From F22 sp963678855 (GTDB lineage Bacteria; Bacteroidota; Bacteroidia; Bacteroidales; Bacteroidaceae): a stretch of 64,000 nucleotides of DNA. The notes beneath the pieces are model-generated. The model saw only the letters and a program-made list of their open reading frames with translations, was not told the DNA's origin and ran no database searches. Shown here one piece after another: positions 17,069-26,115 of this stretch (position 1 is its first letter; the number at the start of each line of letters is the position of its first letter). The stretch lies in assembly GCA_963678855.1 (NCBI GenBank), contig OY787448.1, positions 1,426,001 to 1,490,000 of the forward strand, written 5' to 3'. Both the position numbers and the translations under genes were made by a program.

Positions 17069-18484
17069 ATGAAAAAGATTATCGATATCAATAGGAGAGG
17101 CATTATGTCTCTCCTATTGTTTTTTGTGGTGATTAGCATGGCGCAAGCGCAATGCGCCAAGTATGTATTCTACTTTATTGGAGACGGTATGGGGGTGAAC
17201 CAAGTAAATGGTACACGCATGTATATTGGCCAGTCAAATGCACAATATAAAGACTCTGTCTATCTGCCTGAGCTGCTGATGACTACCTTCCCCGTATCTT
17301 CATTATCGACCACACATTCTGCAACCAACCGCGTAACAGACTCTGCGGCCGCAGGAACTGCACTAGCTACAGGGCACAAGACCTACAACCATGCGATTGG
17401 TGTAGATACAGAACAGCATACGCTAGAGTCGGTAGCTTTCAAAGCTAAGCGCAGCGGTAAAGCTGTGGGGATCTGTACAACAGTCAGTATAGACCACGCT
17501 ACACCAGCGGCATTCTACGCACACCAACCTGAACGACACATGGCGTACGAAATTGCATGTGAACTACCCCAGTCTAACTTTGATTTCTTCGCAGGTAGTG
17601 ATTTTGTAAATCCAGCACCAGAAGGTAAGCCAAGTGTTTATGACTTGACTAAAGAAGCAGGCTATAGCATCCAACGTGGATATGAGAACTTTGATGCTTC
17701 TGCGGATAAGATTGTACTATTCCAGCCTGAAGAAAAAAAGGACAAGAACTCTGTCCCATATGCACTAGATAGCCAAGCAGATGACTTGACATTGACACAA
17801 ATCACCAAAGCAGCTATCACCAAACTGAGCCAAAACAAAAAAGGCTTCTTCGTAATGATTGAAGGTGGTAAAATAGACTGGGCATGTCATGGTAATGATG
17901 CAGCCACTGTATTTGAAGAAACAAAAGACTTTGATAATGCCATACGTATTGCTTATGAGTTCTACAAGAAGCATCCACGTGAAACTCTTATTGTCGTGAC
18001 TGCTGATCACGAAACAGGTGGTATCGCGCTAGGAACTGGTCCATATTCTGTAAAGCTGGGGGCACTAGCACACCAAAAGTGTACTAAGGACGAGCTATCT
18101 AAAAAGCTGATTGCTCTACGTAAAGCAAACAACGGCACTGCAAGCTGGAAACAAGTAAAAGCTCTACTAGCTAAGGAGACAGGCCTATTTGGGGTCACTA
18201 AACTCGCTTGGCCTCTAGAAAAACGCATCAGAGATACCTATTACAAGTCTTTTGTACAAGGCAAAGCCAAAGCGGTAACTAGTCTATATGCAAAAGATGA
18301 TCCAGTAGCTGCAATGGCTATCAGGGTACTAAATGATTATGCAAGAGTATCTTGGGCAAGTGGTGGTCACTCAGGTGGTATGGTACCAGTGTTTGCCATT
18401 GGTGCTGGCGCAAAAGAATTCACGGGAATTCAAGACAATGTTGACATCCCTAAGAAGATAGCGAGGATCGGTCGCTACAAGTAA
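17069..18484 (+). CDS. Exported alkaline phosphatase
   Basis: The 471-residue product has an N-terminal signal segment (about 12-27, ending AQAQC). Catalytic and metal motifs are visible: FIGDGMG (about 32-38), the nucleophile context VTDSAAAGTALATGHK (about 89-104), EGGKIDWACHGNDA, TADHETGG and a late SGGHSGGMVPVFA. It releases phosphate from monoesters in the periplasm. It is close to the pta-ackA operon but has its own promoter, so it is probably separate. No Pho-box-like repeat was recognised. Confidence 0.93.
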   Translation: MKKIIDINRRGIMSLLLFFVVISMAQAQCAKYVFYFIGDGMGVNQVNGTRMYIGQSNAQYKDSVYLPELLMTTFPVSSLSTTHSATNRVTDSAAAGTALATGHKTYNHAIGVDTEQHTLESVAFKAKRSGKAVGICTTVSIDHATPAAFYAHQPERHMAYEIACELPQSNFDFFAGSDFVNPAPEGKPSVYDLTKEAGYSIQRGYENFDASADKIVLFQPEEKKDKNSVPYALDSQADDLTLTQITKAAITKLSQNKKGFFVMIEGGKIDWACHGNDAATVFEETKDFDNAIRIAYEFYKKHPRETLIVVTADHETGGIALGTGPYSVKLGALAHQKCTKDELSKKLIALRKANNGTASWKQVKALLAKETGLFGVTKLAWPLEKRIRDTYYKSFVQGKAKAVTSLYAKDDPVAAMAIRVLNDYARVSWASGGHSGGMVPVFAIGAGAKEFTGIQDNVDIPKKIARIGRYK

Positions 18485-18508
18485 CCATCTCCATTATGCA
18501 ATACACAA

Positions 18509-18541
18509 GCGGCGCGTCTTAAAAGTATTAAGATGCGCTGC
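18509..18541 (+). terminator. Terminator after the alkaline phosphatase gene
   Basis: A 14-bp stem with two G-T pairs (GCGGCGCGTCTTAA against TTAAGATGCGCTGC), 25 bp after the stop, followed by TTACTTTG. Confidence 0.6.
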
Positions 18542-18651
18542 TTACTTTGTAAATCGGAGTACAAGGCTTCGTAATAAATTGCTAAGGCTTCCCCAAGTCG
18601 ATTCCTATAGCGCATCAACTGCACACCCTAAGCACAGACTATTCAAGTACA

Positions 18652-18686
18652 AAGGCCTGTCAAAACAAAACGTTTTGACAGGCCTT
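18652..18686 (-). terminator. Terminator after der
   Basis: A perfect 15-bp stem (AAGGCCTGTCAAAAC and its complement, 5-nt loop), 33 bp after the der stop on the minus strand. The downstream tract TTTGTACTT is only moderately T-rich. Confidence 0.65.
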
Positions 18687-18719
18687 CTCTATAAAGTCTA
18701 CGTATAACTTAGATACGTA

Positions 18720-20033
18720 TTATTTCTGACGGATATATAGCTTGATTGGCGTACCACACAGCTCCCACTTCTCACGCATCTTGTTCTCCAAGAAACGCTT
18801 ATATGGATCACGAATATACTGAGGTAGATTCGCAAAGAACACGAAGCTAGGAATCTGCGTGTTTGGCAATTGCGTGATATACTTAATCTTGATATACTTA
18901 CCCTTGTTTGATGGTGGAGGGTATGCCTCGATAAGCGATAGCATTTCCTCGTTCAAACGAGCTGTAGGGATGCGCGTACTGCGGTTTTTAAATACCTGAG
19001 TAGCTTCCTCTAGTACCTTCAAGATACGTTGCTTAGTCAATGCTGATGTAAAGACAATTGGGAAGTCAGTAAATGGTGCAAAACGCTCACGTACCATATC
19101 TTTGTACTGATTCATCAACTTAGCTGTCTTATCTTGAATCAAATCCCACTTGTTAACAACTACAACAAGTCCCTTGTTGTTACGTTGAATCAAAGAAAGG
19201 ATATTCAAGTCTTGGCTTTCGATACCACGAGTTGCATCAATCATCATGATACACACATCGGCGTTTTCAATAGCGCGGATAGAACGGATTACTGAATAGT
19301 ATTCCAAATCTTCGTTGACCTTATTTTTCTTACGAATACCTGCCGTGTCGACAAGGTAGAAGTCGTAATTAAACTTATTGAAACGTGTATAGATAGAGTC
19401 ACGTGTCGTACCTGCAATCTCTGTTACGATATTGCGGTCCTCGCCGATAAAGGCGTTCACGATAGACGATTTACCTGCATTAGGACGACCTACCACAGCA
19501 AAACGAGGCACTTCTTCGTCGATGATTTCATCAGATTCTTTGCTGAAGCTTTCTACAATCTTATCCAACAAATCACCTGTACCACTACCTGATACAGCCG
19601 AAACACAGAAAGGATCTTCCAAACCTAACTTATAGAACTCGGCTGAGTCATAACGTAGGTCGTTGGTATCTGTTTTATTGGATACAAGGATAATAGGCAA
19701 CTTTGTGCGACGTAGAATTTGTGCCACAGCCATATCCAAGTTGGTAATACCTGATTGTACATCTACCACAAAAAGGATAACATCAGCTTCATCAACAGCG
19801 ATGGTTACTTGCTTGCGGATTTCTTCCTCGAAGATATCATCTGAGTTGACTACCCAACCACCTGTATCTACGATAGAGAACTCACGTCCACCCCACTCTG
19901 TCTTACCATATTGTCGGTCACGAGTCGTACCTGCTTCATCACTTACGATGGCCTGACGTGTTTGAGTCAAACGATTGAAAAGCGTAGACTTACCCACATT
20001 TGGGCGGCCTACAATGGCTACTAAATTTCCCAT
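18720..20033 (-). CDS. der: Ribosome assembly GTPase Der (EngA)
   Basis: The 437-residue protein has the family's tandem G domains: first P-loop GRPNVGKST (about 8-16) with DTGG and NKTD; second P-loop GRPNAGKSS (about 180-188) with DTAG and NKWD. A C-terminal KH-like domain follows. It acts in 50S subunit maturation. It is the last gene of the yceD-rpmF-fabH-era-der cluster, 29 bp after era. Confidence 0.97.
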   Translation of the reverse strand: MGNLVAIVGRPNVGKSTLFNRLTQTRQAIVSDEAGTTRDRQYGKTEWGGREFSIVDTGGWVVNSDDIFEEEIRKQVTIAVDEADVILFVVDVQSGITNLDMAVAQILRRTKLPIILVSNKTDTNDLRYDSAEFYKLGLEDPFCVSAVSGSGTGDLLDKIVESFSKESDEIIDEEVPRFAVVGRPNAGKSSIVNAFIGEDRNIVTEIAGTTRDSIYTRFNKFNYDFYLVDTAGIRKKNKVNEDLEYYSVIRSIRAIENADVCIMMIDATRGIESQDLNILSLIQRNNKGLVVVVNKWDLIQDKTAKLMNQYKDMVRERFAPFTDFPIVFTSALTKQRILKVLEEATQVFKNRSTRIPTARLNEEMLSLIEAYPPPSNKGKYIKIKYITQLPNTQIPSFVFFANLPQYIRDPYKRFLENKMREKWELCGTPIKLYIRQK

Positions 20034-20062
20034 ATCTTTTATTCTTTTCTTTTACTTACTAC

Positions 20063-20944
20063 TTAGGTGAGATCGTAACCAAAGTTCTTCAGTTCGCGAC
20101 TCGAACTTCTCCAGTCTTTGTCCACCTTTACATATGTCTCTAGGAAAATCTTCTTACCAAAGAATTTTTCCAATGCATGACGCGCCTCGGTAGCCACCTT
20201 TTTGAGTGCACGTCCTTGTTTCCCAATGATAATACCCTTTTGCGATTCACGCTCTACATTGATGACTGCGTTAATAGCAATTTTCTTTTCATCTTCCTTA
20301 AACTGCTCGACAACTACTTCTACAGAGTAAGGGATTTCTTTGTCATAGTACAACAAGATCTTCTCGCGAAGAATTTCTGATACGAAGAAACGAGCTGGCT
20401 TGTCGGTCCATTGCTCCTTATCGAAATAAGGCGGTGATGGAGGCAACAACTCTTGTACTCGCTTCAATACATGCTGCACATTGAATTTATTGGTTGCCGA
20501 CACAGGGATAATCTCTGCATCAGGCAATAAGTCATGCCAAGTAGTCACCAAATCTCCTAGCGTTTCTTGGTCACTTTGGTCAATCTTATTAATCAACAGC
20601 AAAACTGGTGCCGATTGCTTACGGACTTTTTCGATAAAGTCGGCATTCTTCTCTGGTTTTTCGATAACGTCTGTCACGTAAATCAACACATCAGCGTCCG
20701 CAAGGGCTGAAGTAGAGAATTGCAGCATGTTTTCCTGAAGCTTATAGCTAGGTTTTACCACCCCAGGGGTATCTGAGAATACAATCTGCATCTCTGGTGT
20801 GTTGCAGATTCCCATGATACGGTGTCGAGTTGTTTGCGCTTTGAAAGTGGCGATAGAAATACGCTCCCCTACAAAGGCATTCATCAAAGTAGATTTACCC
20901 ACATTCGGGTTACCTACAATATTTACAAATCCGGCTTTATGCAT
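20063..20944 (-). CDS. era: Ribosome assembly GTPase Era
   Basis: The 293-residue protein has an N-terminal G domain (GNPNVGKST at about 10-18, DTPG, NKID) and a C-terminal KH domain with the RNA-binding GIIIGKQGRALKKV stretch (about 243-256). Era binds the 3' end of 16S rRNA during 30S assembly. The start at 20944 (MHKAGFVNIVG) is chosen over an upstream start whose codons lie in the fabH-era spacer next to a terminator hairpin. Confidence 0.97.
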   Translation of the reverse strand: MHKAGFVNIVGNPNVGKSTLMNAFVGERISIATFKAQTTRHRIMGICNTPEMQIVFSDTPGVVKPSYKLQENMLQFSTSALADADVLIYVTDVIEKPEKNADFIEKVRKQSAPVLLLINKIDQSDQETLGDLVTTWHDLLPDAEIIPVSATNKFNVQHVLKRVQELLPPSPPYFDKEQWTDKPARFFVSEILREKILLYYDKEIPYSVEVVVEQFKEDEKKIAINAVINVERESQKGIIIGKQGRALKKVATEARHALEKFFGKKIFLETYVKVDKDWRSSSRELKNFGYDLT

Positions 20945-20964
20945 AATAATTATTTTATGGGCAA

Positions 20965-21008
20965 AAAAGCGCATCGACTGGAGTGTCCCTCTAATCCGAT
21001 GCGCTTTT
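20965..21008 (-). terminator. Intrinsic terminator between fabH and era
   Basis: A perfect 12-bp stem (AAAAGCGCATCG and its complement) with a 20-nt loop, followed on the minus strand by a run of T. It lies 27 bp after the fabH stop and 20 bp before the era ATG, so it would limit read-through inside the cluster. Confidence 0.7.
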
Positions 21009-21034
21009 CGTTGTATGGTGTAAACTATAAAGTA

Positions 21035-22039
21035 TTACTTCTTCTCAGGATCGTATCCCCATTTTAGGTATAGAGATCCAAAAGTAAAACCTGCTCCAAA
21101 AGCAGTAAGGATAAAGTTGTCACCCTTCTTGAACTTGTGCTCATTTTCCCAAAGACAAATTGGAATTGAAGCAGCACTAGTGTTACCTACATGTTCGATA
21201 TTAATCAAGACCTTCTCTTTGTCTACTTCTAGACGCTTTTGAACTGCATCGATTATACGCAAGTTTGCTTGGTGAGGCACTACCCAGTCGATAGAATCTT
21301 TATCTAGGTTGTTGCGCTCAGCAATCTCTGCACTAAATCCAGCCATATTAGATACAGCATACTTAAATACTGTACGACCTTCTTGGTAGATAGTGTGCAT
21401 GTGATTGTCAACAGTAAAGTGAGATGCAGGACATACAGAACCACCAGCTTTTTGGTGTAGGAAAGGAAGACCTTTACCATCTGTACGAATCTTACCGTCC
21501 ATTAGACCTAGCTCTTCAGTTGTTGCTTCTACCATTACAGCAGCAGCACCATCACCAAAGATAGGACAAGTTGCACGGTCAGTATAGTTTGTAATACTAG
21601 ACATCTTTTCTGCAGCAACCACAATACCCTTCTTACACATGCCCGATGTAATATATGCTTTAGCTGTCATCATCGCGAACAAGAATCCGCTACAAGCTGC
21701 AGACATATCATATGCAAATGCATTTTTAAGTCCAAGTTTATCGCACATAATAGATGCTACAGATGGAAACACATAGTCACCAGTAGTTGTAGCACAAATC
21801 ACGAAATCAATATCATCAGGATTAGCACCTGTCTTACGCATCAACTCACGGCATGCTTTACGCGCCATATACGATGCACCAAGTCCTTCTTCATTAAGAA
21901 TCTGACGAGTCTTGATTCCGATACGTGTCATAATCCACTCGTCATTAGTATCTACCATAGTAGATAGCTCCTCGTTTGTGAGGGTATATTCTGGAAGATA
22001 ACCACCAATACCAGTGATTACTGCATTAAGTTTTTCCAT
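21035..22039 (-). CDS. fabH: 3-oxoacyl-[acyl-carrier-protein] synthase III
   Basis: The 334-residue thiolase-fold enzyme begins the fatty-acid chain by condensing acetyl-CoA with malonyl-ACP. The catalytic triad is visible: Cys116 in SAACSGFL, His in VPHQANLRI and Asn in HVGNTSAAS. The ATG at 22039 (MEKLNAVITGIGGYLPEY) fits the family. It follows rpmF by 72 bp in the classic yceD-rpmF-fab arrangement that couples lipid and ribosome synthesis. Confidence 0.97.
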   Translation of the reverse strand: MEKLNAVITGIGGYLPEYTLTNEELSTMVDTNDEWIMTRIGIKTRQILNEEGLGASYMARKACRELMRKTGANPDDIDFVICATTTGDYVFPSVASIMCDKLGLKNAFAYDMSAACSGFLFAMMTAKAYITSGMCKKGIVVAAEKMSSITNYTDRATCPIFGDGAAAVMVEATTEELGLMDGKIRTDGKGLPFLHQKAGGSVCPASHFTVDNHMHTIYQEGRTVFKYAVSNMAGFSAEIAERNNLDKDSIDWVVPHQANLRIIDAVQKRLEVDKEKVLINIEHVGNTSAASIPICLWENEHKFKKGDNFILTAFGAGFTFGSLYLKWGYDPEKK

Positions 22040-22075
22040 GTTGACTAAAAACTCGCGCGTTTGTACATAAAAGCA

Positions 22076-22102
22076 AGACCAGGGCGCGAGCACACCTGGT
22101 CT
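22076..22102 (-). terminator. Terminator after rpmF
   Basis: AGACCAGG and CCTGGTCT arms with an 11-nt loop, followed on the minus strand by TTGCTTTTATG. It is probably partial, since fabH follows without a clear promoter. Confidence 0.5.
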
Positions 22103-22111
22103 GCTATTTTT

Positions 22112-22291
22112 TTACTGCTCTACTTCGATAGCTACTTTGCCACGATAGTAACCACAGCTGTCACATACAGTGTGGAACTTGTGCCATTCACCACAGTTTG
22201 CACACTTTGCAAGCGTTGGGGCTACTGCCTTATAATGCGTTCTACGCTTCGCTTGTCTTTGCTTTGATTGTCTTCTCTTAGGATGTGCCAT
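22112..22291 (-). CDS. rpmF: 50S ribosomal protein L32
   Basis: A short gene (59 residues). The product begins MAHPKRRQSKQRQAKRR and has the zinc-binding pairs CANC (30-33) and CDSC (43-46) of the zinc-type L32. It lies 14 bp after yceD, the standard arrangement, and ahead of fabH. Confidence 0.95.
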   Translation of the reverse strand: MAHPKRRQSKQRQAKRRTHYKAVAPTLAKCANCGEWHKFHTVCDSCGYYRGKVAIEVEQ

Positions 22292-22305
22292 TTTTTTTAA
22301 ATGAT

Positions 22306-22869
22306 TTAATTGTTATCTATTATTTTCTTTAATTCATTCCATCGAGGATCCACCGCTTGGTTATTATCCTCAGAAGTATCGCCAGTATTCTCTTCATCAC
22401 TCTGAAAAGTGCCCACTTGCATAGCTGCAAGACGTTCCATCATTTCAGGGTTGCATGCACCTTCTTCGTGCATGTGCTGTACGGGGATAGTTACTGCTAC
22501 CATCTCACTCATGATCCAAGAGACATCCAATGTGCCTCGCATCTCATTGATTGTGATCAGGTTTTCATCAACTTCTTCATCTTGTTTAGCAAGACGAACC
22601 ATCAATGATTCCTCTACAACAACAGGTTGAGGCATGTCGTCTAGGCAACGGTCGCAAGGTACATTCACTGTCCCTTCCATTTGGAAACGTACGCGAAAAT
22701 CATCTCCAACTGTCGTAATTTCGACATCTGCAGTGACTTCACCACCCGTAATATCTTCATATTCGGATGCAGCCCAAAAAGCGTCATCTAATGTATAGTG
22801 ACGTGACACCTTATCGACAGTCATACGGCGAAGGTCGATAATAAAATCGTTTACTTTATCTGCTACCAT
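22306..22869 (-). CDS. yceD: YceD / DUF177 family protein
   Basis: The 187-residue product carries the DUF177 motif NVPCDRCLDDMPQPV, with its CxxC, and a second Cys-containing stretch EEGACNPEMMERL. YceD proteins are nearly always encoded before rpmF and are linked to 23S rRNA and ribosome accumulation. The start at 22869 (MVADKVNDFIIDLRR) is preferred; the upstream extension is Cys-rich and overlaps the promoter. Confidence 0.88.
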   Translation of the reverse strand: MVADKVNDFIIDLRRMTVDKVSRHYTLDDAFWAASEYEDITGGEVTADVEITTVGDDFRVRFQMEGTVNVPCDRCLDDMPQPVVVEESLMVRLAKQDEEVDENLITINEMRGTLDVSWIMSEMVAVTIPVQHMHEEGACNPEMMERLAAMQVGTFQSDEENTGDTSEDNNQAVDPRWNELKKIIDNN

Positions 22870-22942
22870 AGTTTCCGGTTTACAAATCTGAACACAATTT
22901 AGGCCATCACGACCTATATGCGTAAATACAGATTTCGGGGCA

Positions 22943-22950
22943 CAAAGATA
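22943..22950 (-). promoter_or_regulatory. -7 box for yceD-rpmF-fabH
   Basis: TATCTTTG on the minus strand, about 74 bp before the yceD ATG. Confidence 0.5.
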
Positions 22951-23077
22951 CAAATAATATTGCTTGCAACATAGCATTCCAGTAGAAAATAGCTAGTTTT
23001 TGCTTGAAATACACTTTTTTAACAAGCGACAGCTTCACACAAGTTCCTCTATATCAGCCCTTTTAAATTATACTCAA

Positions 23078-23929
23078 CTAGTCACTTTCTTCATGATAAG
23101 CAATTGAGAATCGTCGTGGAGAACACGCTTCAAAATAGCCTAGATAGTCCTCTCCCGTGTAAAATGGAATTGGATTAGATGTTGAATTATCACCCACTAT
23201 TACAGAGAGTAAGTAATAATAGGTATTTCTATTGATTTGTCGCATCTCTACAGTCAACCTTTCTCCATCTTTAAGGTAGTCTTCTGGCTCATCTTCGATA
23301 GTATCCTCAGAAGACATACAGCGATTCAACGCATTGATACGGTTGCCGTCCTCACCTTCATCTGACCGTATACTCCAAGAATAGGCTTCACCATTCTCAC
23401 GCTTGATGAGATAATGATAGTAATTTTCTTCGCCTGCCTCATCCTGCCAATCAAAAGTTAAAAACAGATATTGACTACCCCCTGTAAAGTCTACCCATTC
23501 AAACTCTAAATTTTCGACGTCTTTAGGCGCTGTCAATGTACTAGTAGCTCGAATCACATCATTTCCGACATGCGCTACGGCCGTATAGGTCACCCCTTCT
23601 ATGCCACCTTGCATTTGCCCAAAGTCATCTAATGCCACAAAGCGATTACTACCAGCAGGTTGTCTTGCCAACAGATACTGAGACCCATCATTACCAGTGA
23701 TTTCAAGTTTGGCGGCTATTTCTGTAACTGTAGCATCAAGCGGCGTAGTCACATCTACCGTATTCTGCAAAGTAAAGATTATAGAATCCGGAGTAATGAT
23801 ACCATTCATCACAAGCTTTGGGGCTACATGATTATAATCCACATTGATTTCTTCTTCACAGCTAGTACTGAAGCACATAATTGTCAGCGCAGACAATGCA
23901 AATAGCCAAATAATATTTCTTTTCATCAT
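23078..23929 (-). CDS. DUF4249 outer-membrane lipoprotein
   Basis: The 283-residue product has a signal peptide ending in lipobox STSC (Cys24), then beta-rich sequence typical of DUF4249: a short Ig-like part (about 36-120) and a second part with HYLIKRENGEAYSW and the late Tyr-rich VEMRQINRNTYYYL. DUF4249 proteins are regularly encoded beside TonB receptors and probably work as their surface partner. The receptor stop is 7 bp upstream. The ligand is unknown. Confidence 0.85.
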   Translation of the reverse strand: MMKRNIIWLFALSALTIMCFSTSCEEEINVDYNHVAPKLVMNGIITPDSIIFTLQNTVDVTTPLDATVTEIAAKLEITGNDGSQYLLARQPAGSNRFVALDDFGQMQGGIEGVTYTAVAHVGNDVIRATSTLTAPKDVENLEFEWVDFTGGSQYLFLTFDWQDEAGEENYYHYLIKRENGEAYSWSIRSDEGEDGNRINALNRCMSSEDTIEDEPEDYLKDGERLTVEMRQINRNTYYYLLSVIVGDNSTSNPIPFYTGEDYLGYFEACSPRRFSIAYHEESD

Positions 23930-23936
23930 GCTGTTA

Positions 23937-26054
23937 TTAGAAAGTTAGTTGATATGAGACAAAAGGGATTGCTCCATACAGAGACGTCATCGTCGCTTTC
24001 ATGCCTGAAGCTTTCTGCTTGTCTTCTTCGAAATTAATGACATAAGGGTTGTAATGGTTGTATGCATTATATACCCCAAAGTGCCACACTACACGACGAT
24101 TCCTGTGTTTAGGGGGCATATGGTAAGATGCACTCAAATCCAAACGATGATAATCAGGTGCGCGATAGCCATTTCTCTCCGCATAATAAAAGACGGTCTC
24201 ACCATCCATCTGATACTTACCACTTGGCGCAGAATACGCCTGACCTGTTGTGTACATCCAGTTGGCCGAAAAGTCCCAACGCTTATTCAATCGATACATA
24301 GCTACCAGAGAGATATCATGCGTGCGATCGTTACTAGCTTTGTACCAGCGACCGTGATTGACTTCATCTAATTTCAGCTCACTGCGTGACCAAGTATAAC
24401 TCAACCACCCAGTCAGCGGGCCTTTATCTTTAGAGATATTGAGCTCGACACCATAAGCACGACCACGTCCAGTAGCTAAGAGGCGCTCCATTTCAATCTC
24501 GGCATCAAAACTCACACCTTCTCTATAGTCGATAGAGTTGTGCAACCACTTGTAGTAGGTCTCTATATTTGTCGAATACATGCCATCCATCCATTCCGAG
24601 ACCCAGCCAAGGCTTATTTGATCTGCCGTTTCAGGATCAATCAGGTTACTACTAAAGATGTAGCGCGAATAAGGGAAATTAGTCACTGCATTTTGAATAG
24701 CATGGACGTTTTGCGTCAACCTACTATAACCTAACTTCAAGCTATGTTTAGGATTAACTCTATACGTATAAGCCAGACGAGGGTCTAGATTCCAAAACAT
24801 TTTCTCAATATGACAGCGGTCGTCTTCCCAGCTAGACACAATATTAGACTCATCATCTAGTGTATAATATGGTGCGCCTCCCATAGCTGCAAATCCATTA
24901 AGACGCAATCCCACACTAAGCAAATGCTTAGGGTTTATAGCCCAATCGTACTGCCACCATGCAGTCAATTCGGTGCCATAACGTTCTTCCCTTTCTTGCA
25001 AATTATTAAAACTCCACTCACCAGTGATTGCTTTATCTGCCATAAGGTGTGCCCCAATGTACATGCTATGTGATTCATTCGGGTGGTAGCGAAAATCTTG
25101 TTTTATACCAGTTTGTTGCACACTCCCATGAATAGCAGCATCAGTATTGAGGATACTTAATTCAGTACTAGACGCATAACGACCAAAGACAAGGCTAGTA
25201 TTGGATGTCCAGATGTTATTGACACGATGAAACCAACGCAAAGACGTACATTGGTTCTGCCAATCCATATCAGCAAGATCATCTACTCCAATATTATCAT
25301 TACCATAGTAAGCAGATAAAAACAATTTATCATCATCACTAAAAGAATAGGACAAACGGCCATTCAAATCATAGAAATAGAGTTTAGCATCTTTGTAATC
25401 TTCTGTTGTCTTAAGAAATAGGTCAAAATAAGTGCGACGCGCCGACAAGGCATAACTAAACTTACCACCTGCTGTCGTACCTCGTATATGCCCACCAGCA
25501 GAAAGTAAACCTACATTAATATCACCGACGAGTTTGCCACCTTGCCCATCACGTTGTTGGATATCCAGTAATGACGACAATCGATCACCATACTGAGCTG
25601 GCATTATACCTTTGTACATCTGAGCATCAAGCAAAGCGGAGGAGTTAAAGACAGAAAAGAAGCCTAAGATATGACCAGGTTGCATTACGGGTGCACCATC
25701 TAGTAGAATCAAGTTCTGCGTGGTACTTCCTCCTCGCACATTGTACCCACTAGTACCATCACTTTCTGCTTTTACACCAGGCATCAACTGGAAAGACTTA
25801 ACCAAATCGCGTTCACCAAGTAAAGTCGGAAGCCGTTCTAACTCTTTCACACGCAAACTAGCCACCCCCATTTTCGTTGTTTTTAGTCCACCATTTCGCC
25901 GACTGGTAATTACGACCTCATCTAAACGTACAGAATCTGCATATATAGAATCCATAATTTCCAGCTGTCTTTGCATAGTAGTTGAAAGCGATTTTTGTCC
26001 CCATAATGGAATAGCTGCCAAACACAAAACGATTGTAAATAATCTGTACTTCAT
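23937..26054 (-). CDS. TonB-dependent receptor paired with DUF4249
   Basis: The 705-residue receptor has a signal peptide (about 1-19), an unusually short N-terminal stretch with no carboxypeptidase-like domain, a plug beginning near LDEVVITSRR with SFQLMPGVKAESDGTSGYNVRGG, and a barrel ending SYQLTF. The ATG at 26054 lies just after the waaA terminator hairpin; the reading frame continues upstream into waaA but without a signal peptide. No sigma or FecR gene is adjacent, unlike the receptor at 4036. Confidence 0.9.
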   Translation of the reverse strand: MKYRLFTIVLCLAAIPLWGQKSLSTTMQRQLEIMDSIYADSVRLDEVVITSRRNGGLKTTKMGVASLRVKELERLPTLLGERDLVKSFQLMPGVKAESDGTSGYNVRGGSTTQNLILLDGAPVMQPGHILGFFSVFNSSALLDAQMYKGIMPAQYGDRLSSLLDIQQRDGQGGKLVGDINVGLLSAGGHIRGTTAGGKFSYALSARRTYFDLFLKTTEDYKDAKLYFYDLNGRLSYSFSDDDKLFLSAYYGNDNIGVDDLADMDWQNQCTSLRWFHRVNNIWTSNTSLVFGRYASSTELSILNTDAAIHGSVQQTGIKQDFRYHPNESHSMYIGAHLMADKAITGEWSFNNLQEREERYGTELTAWWQYDWAINPKHLLSVGLRLNGFAAMGGAPYYTLDDESNIVSSWEDDRCHIEKMFWNLDPRLAYTYRVNPKHSLKLGYSRLTQNVHAIQNAVTNFPYSRYIFSSNLIDPETADQISLGWVSEWMDGMYSTNIETYYKWLHNSIDYREGVSFDAEIEMERLLATGRGRAYGVELNISKDKGPLTGWLSYTWSRSELKLDEVNHGRWYKASNDRTHDISLVAMYRLNKRWDFSANWMYTTGQAYSAPSGKYQMDGETVFYYAERNGYRAPDYHRLDLSASYHMPPKHRNRRVVWHFGVYNAYNHYNPYVINFEEDKQKASGMKATMTSLYGAIPFVSYQLTF

Positions 26055-26074
26055 ATCTGTAGTAAAAAAAAGAC

Positions 26075-26112
26075 AAAGCAGTCCTACAGGAACACCCTCG
26101 TAGAACTGCTTT
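26075..26112 (-). terminator. Terminator after waaA
   Basis: A 13-bp stem with one mismatch (AAAGCAGTCCTAC against GTAGAACTGCTTT), followed on the minus strand by eight T. It lies just after the waaA stop. Confidence 0.75.
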
Positions 26113-26115
26113 AGA

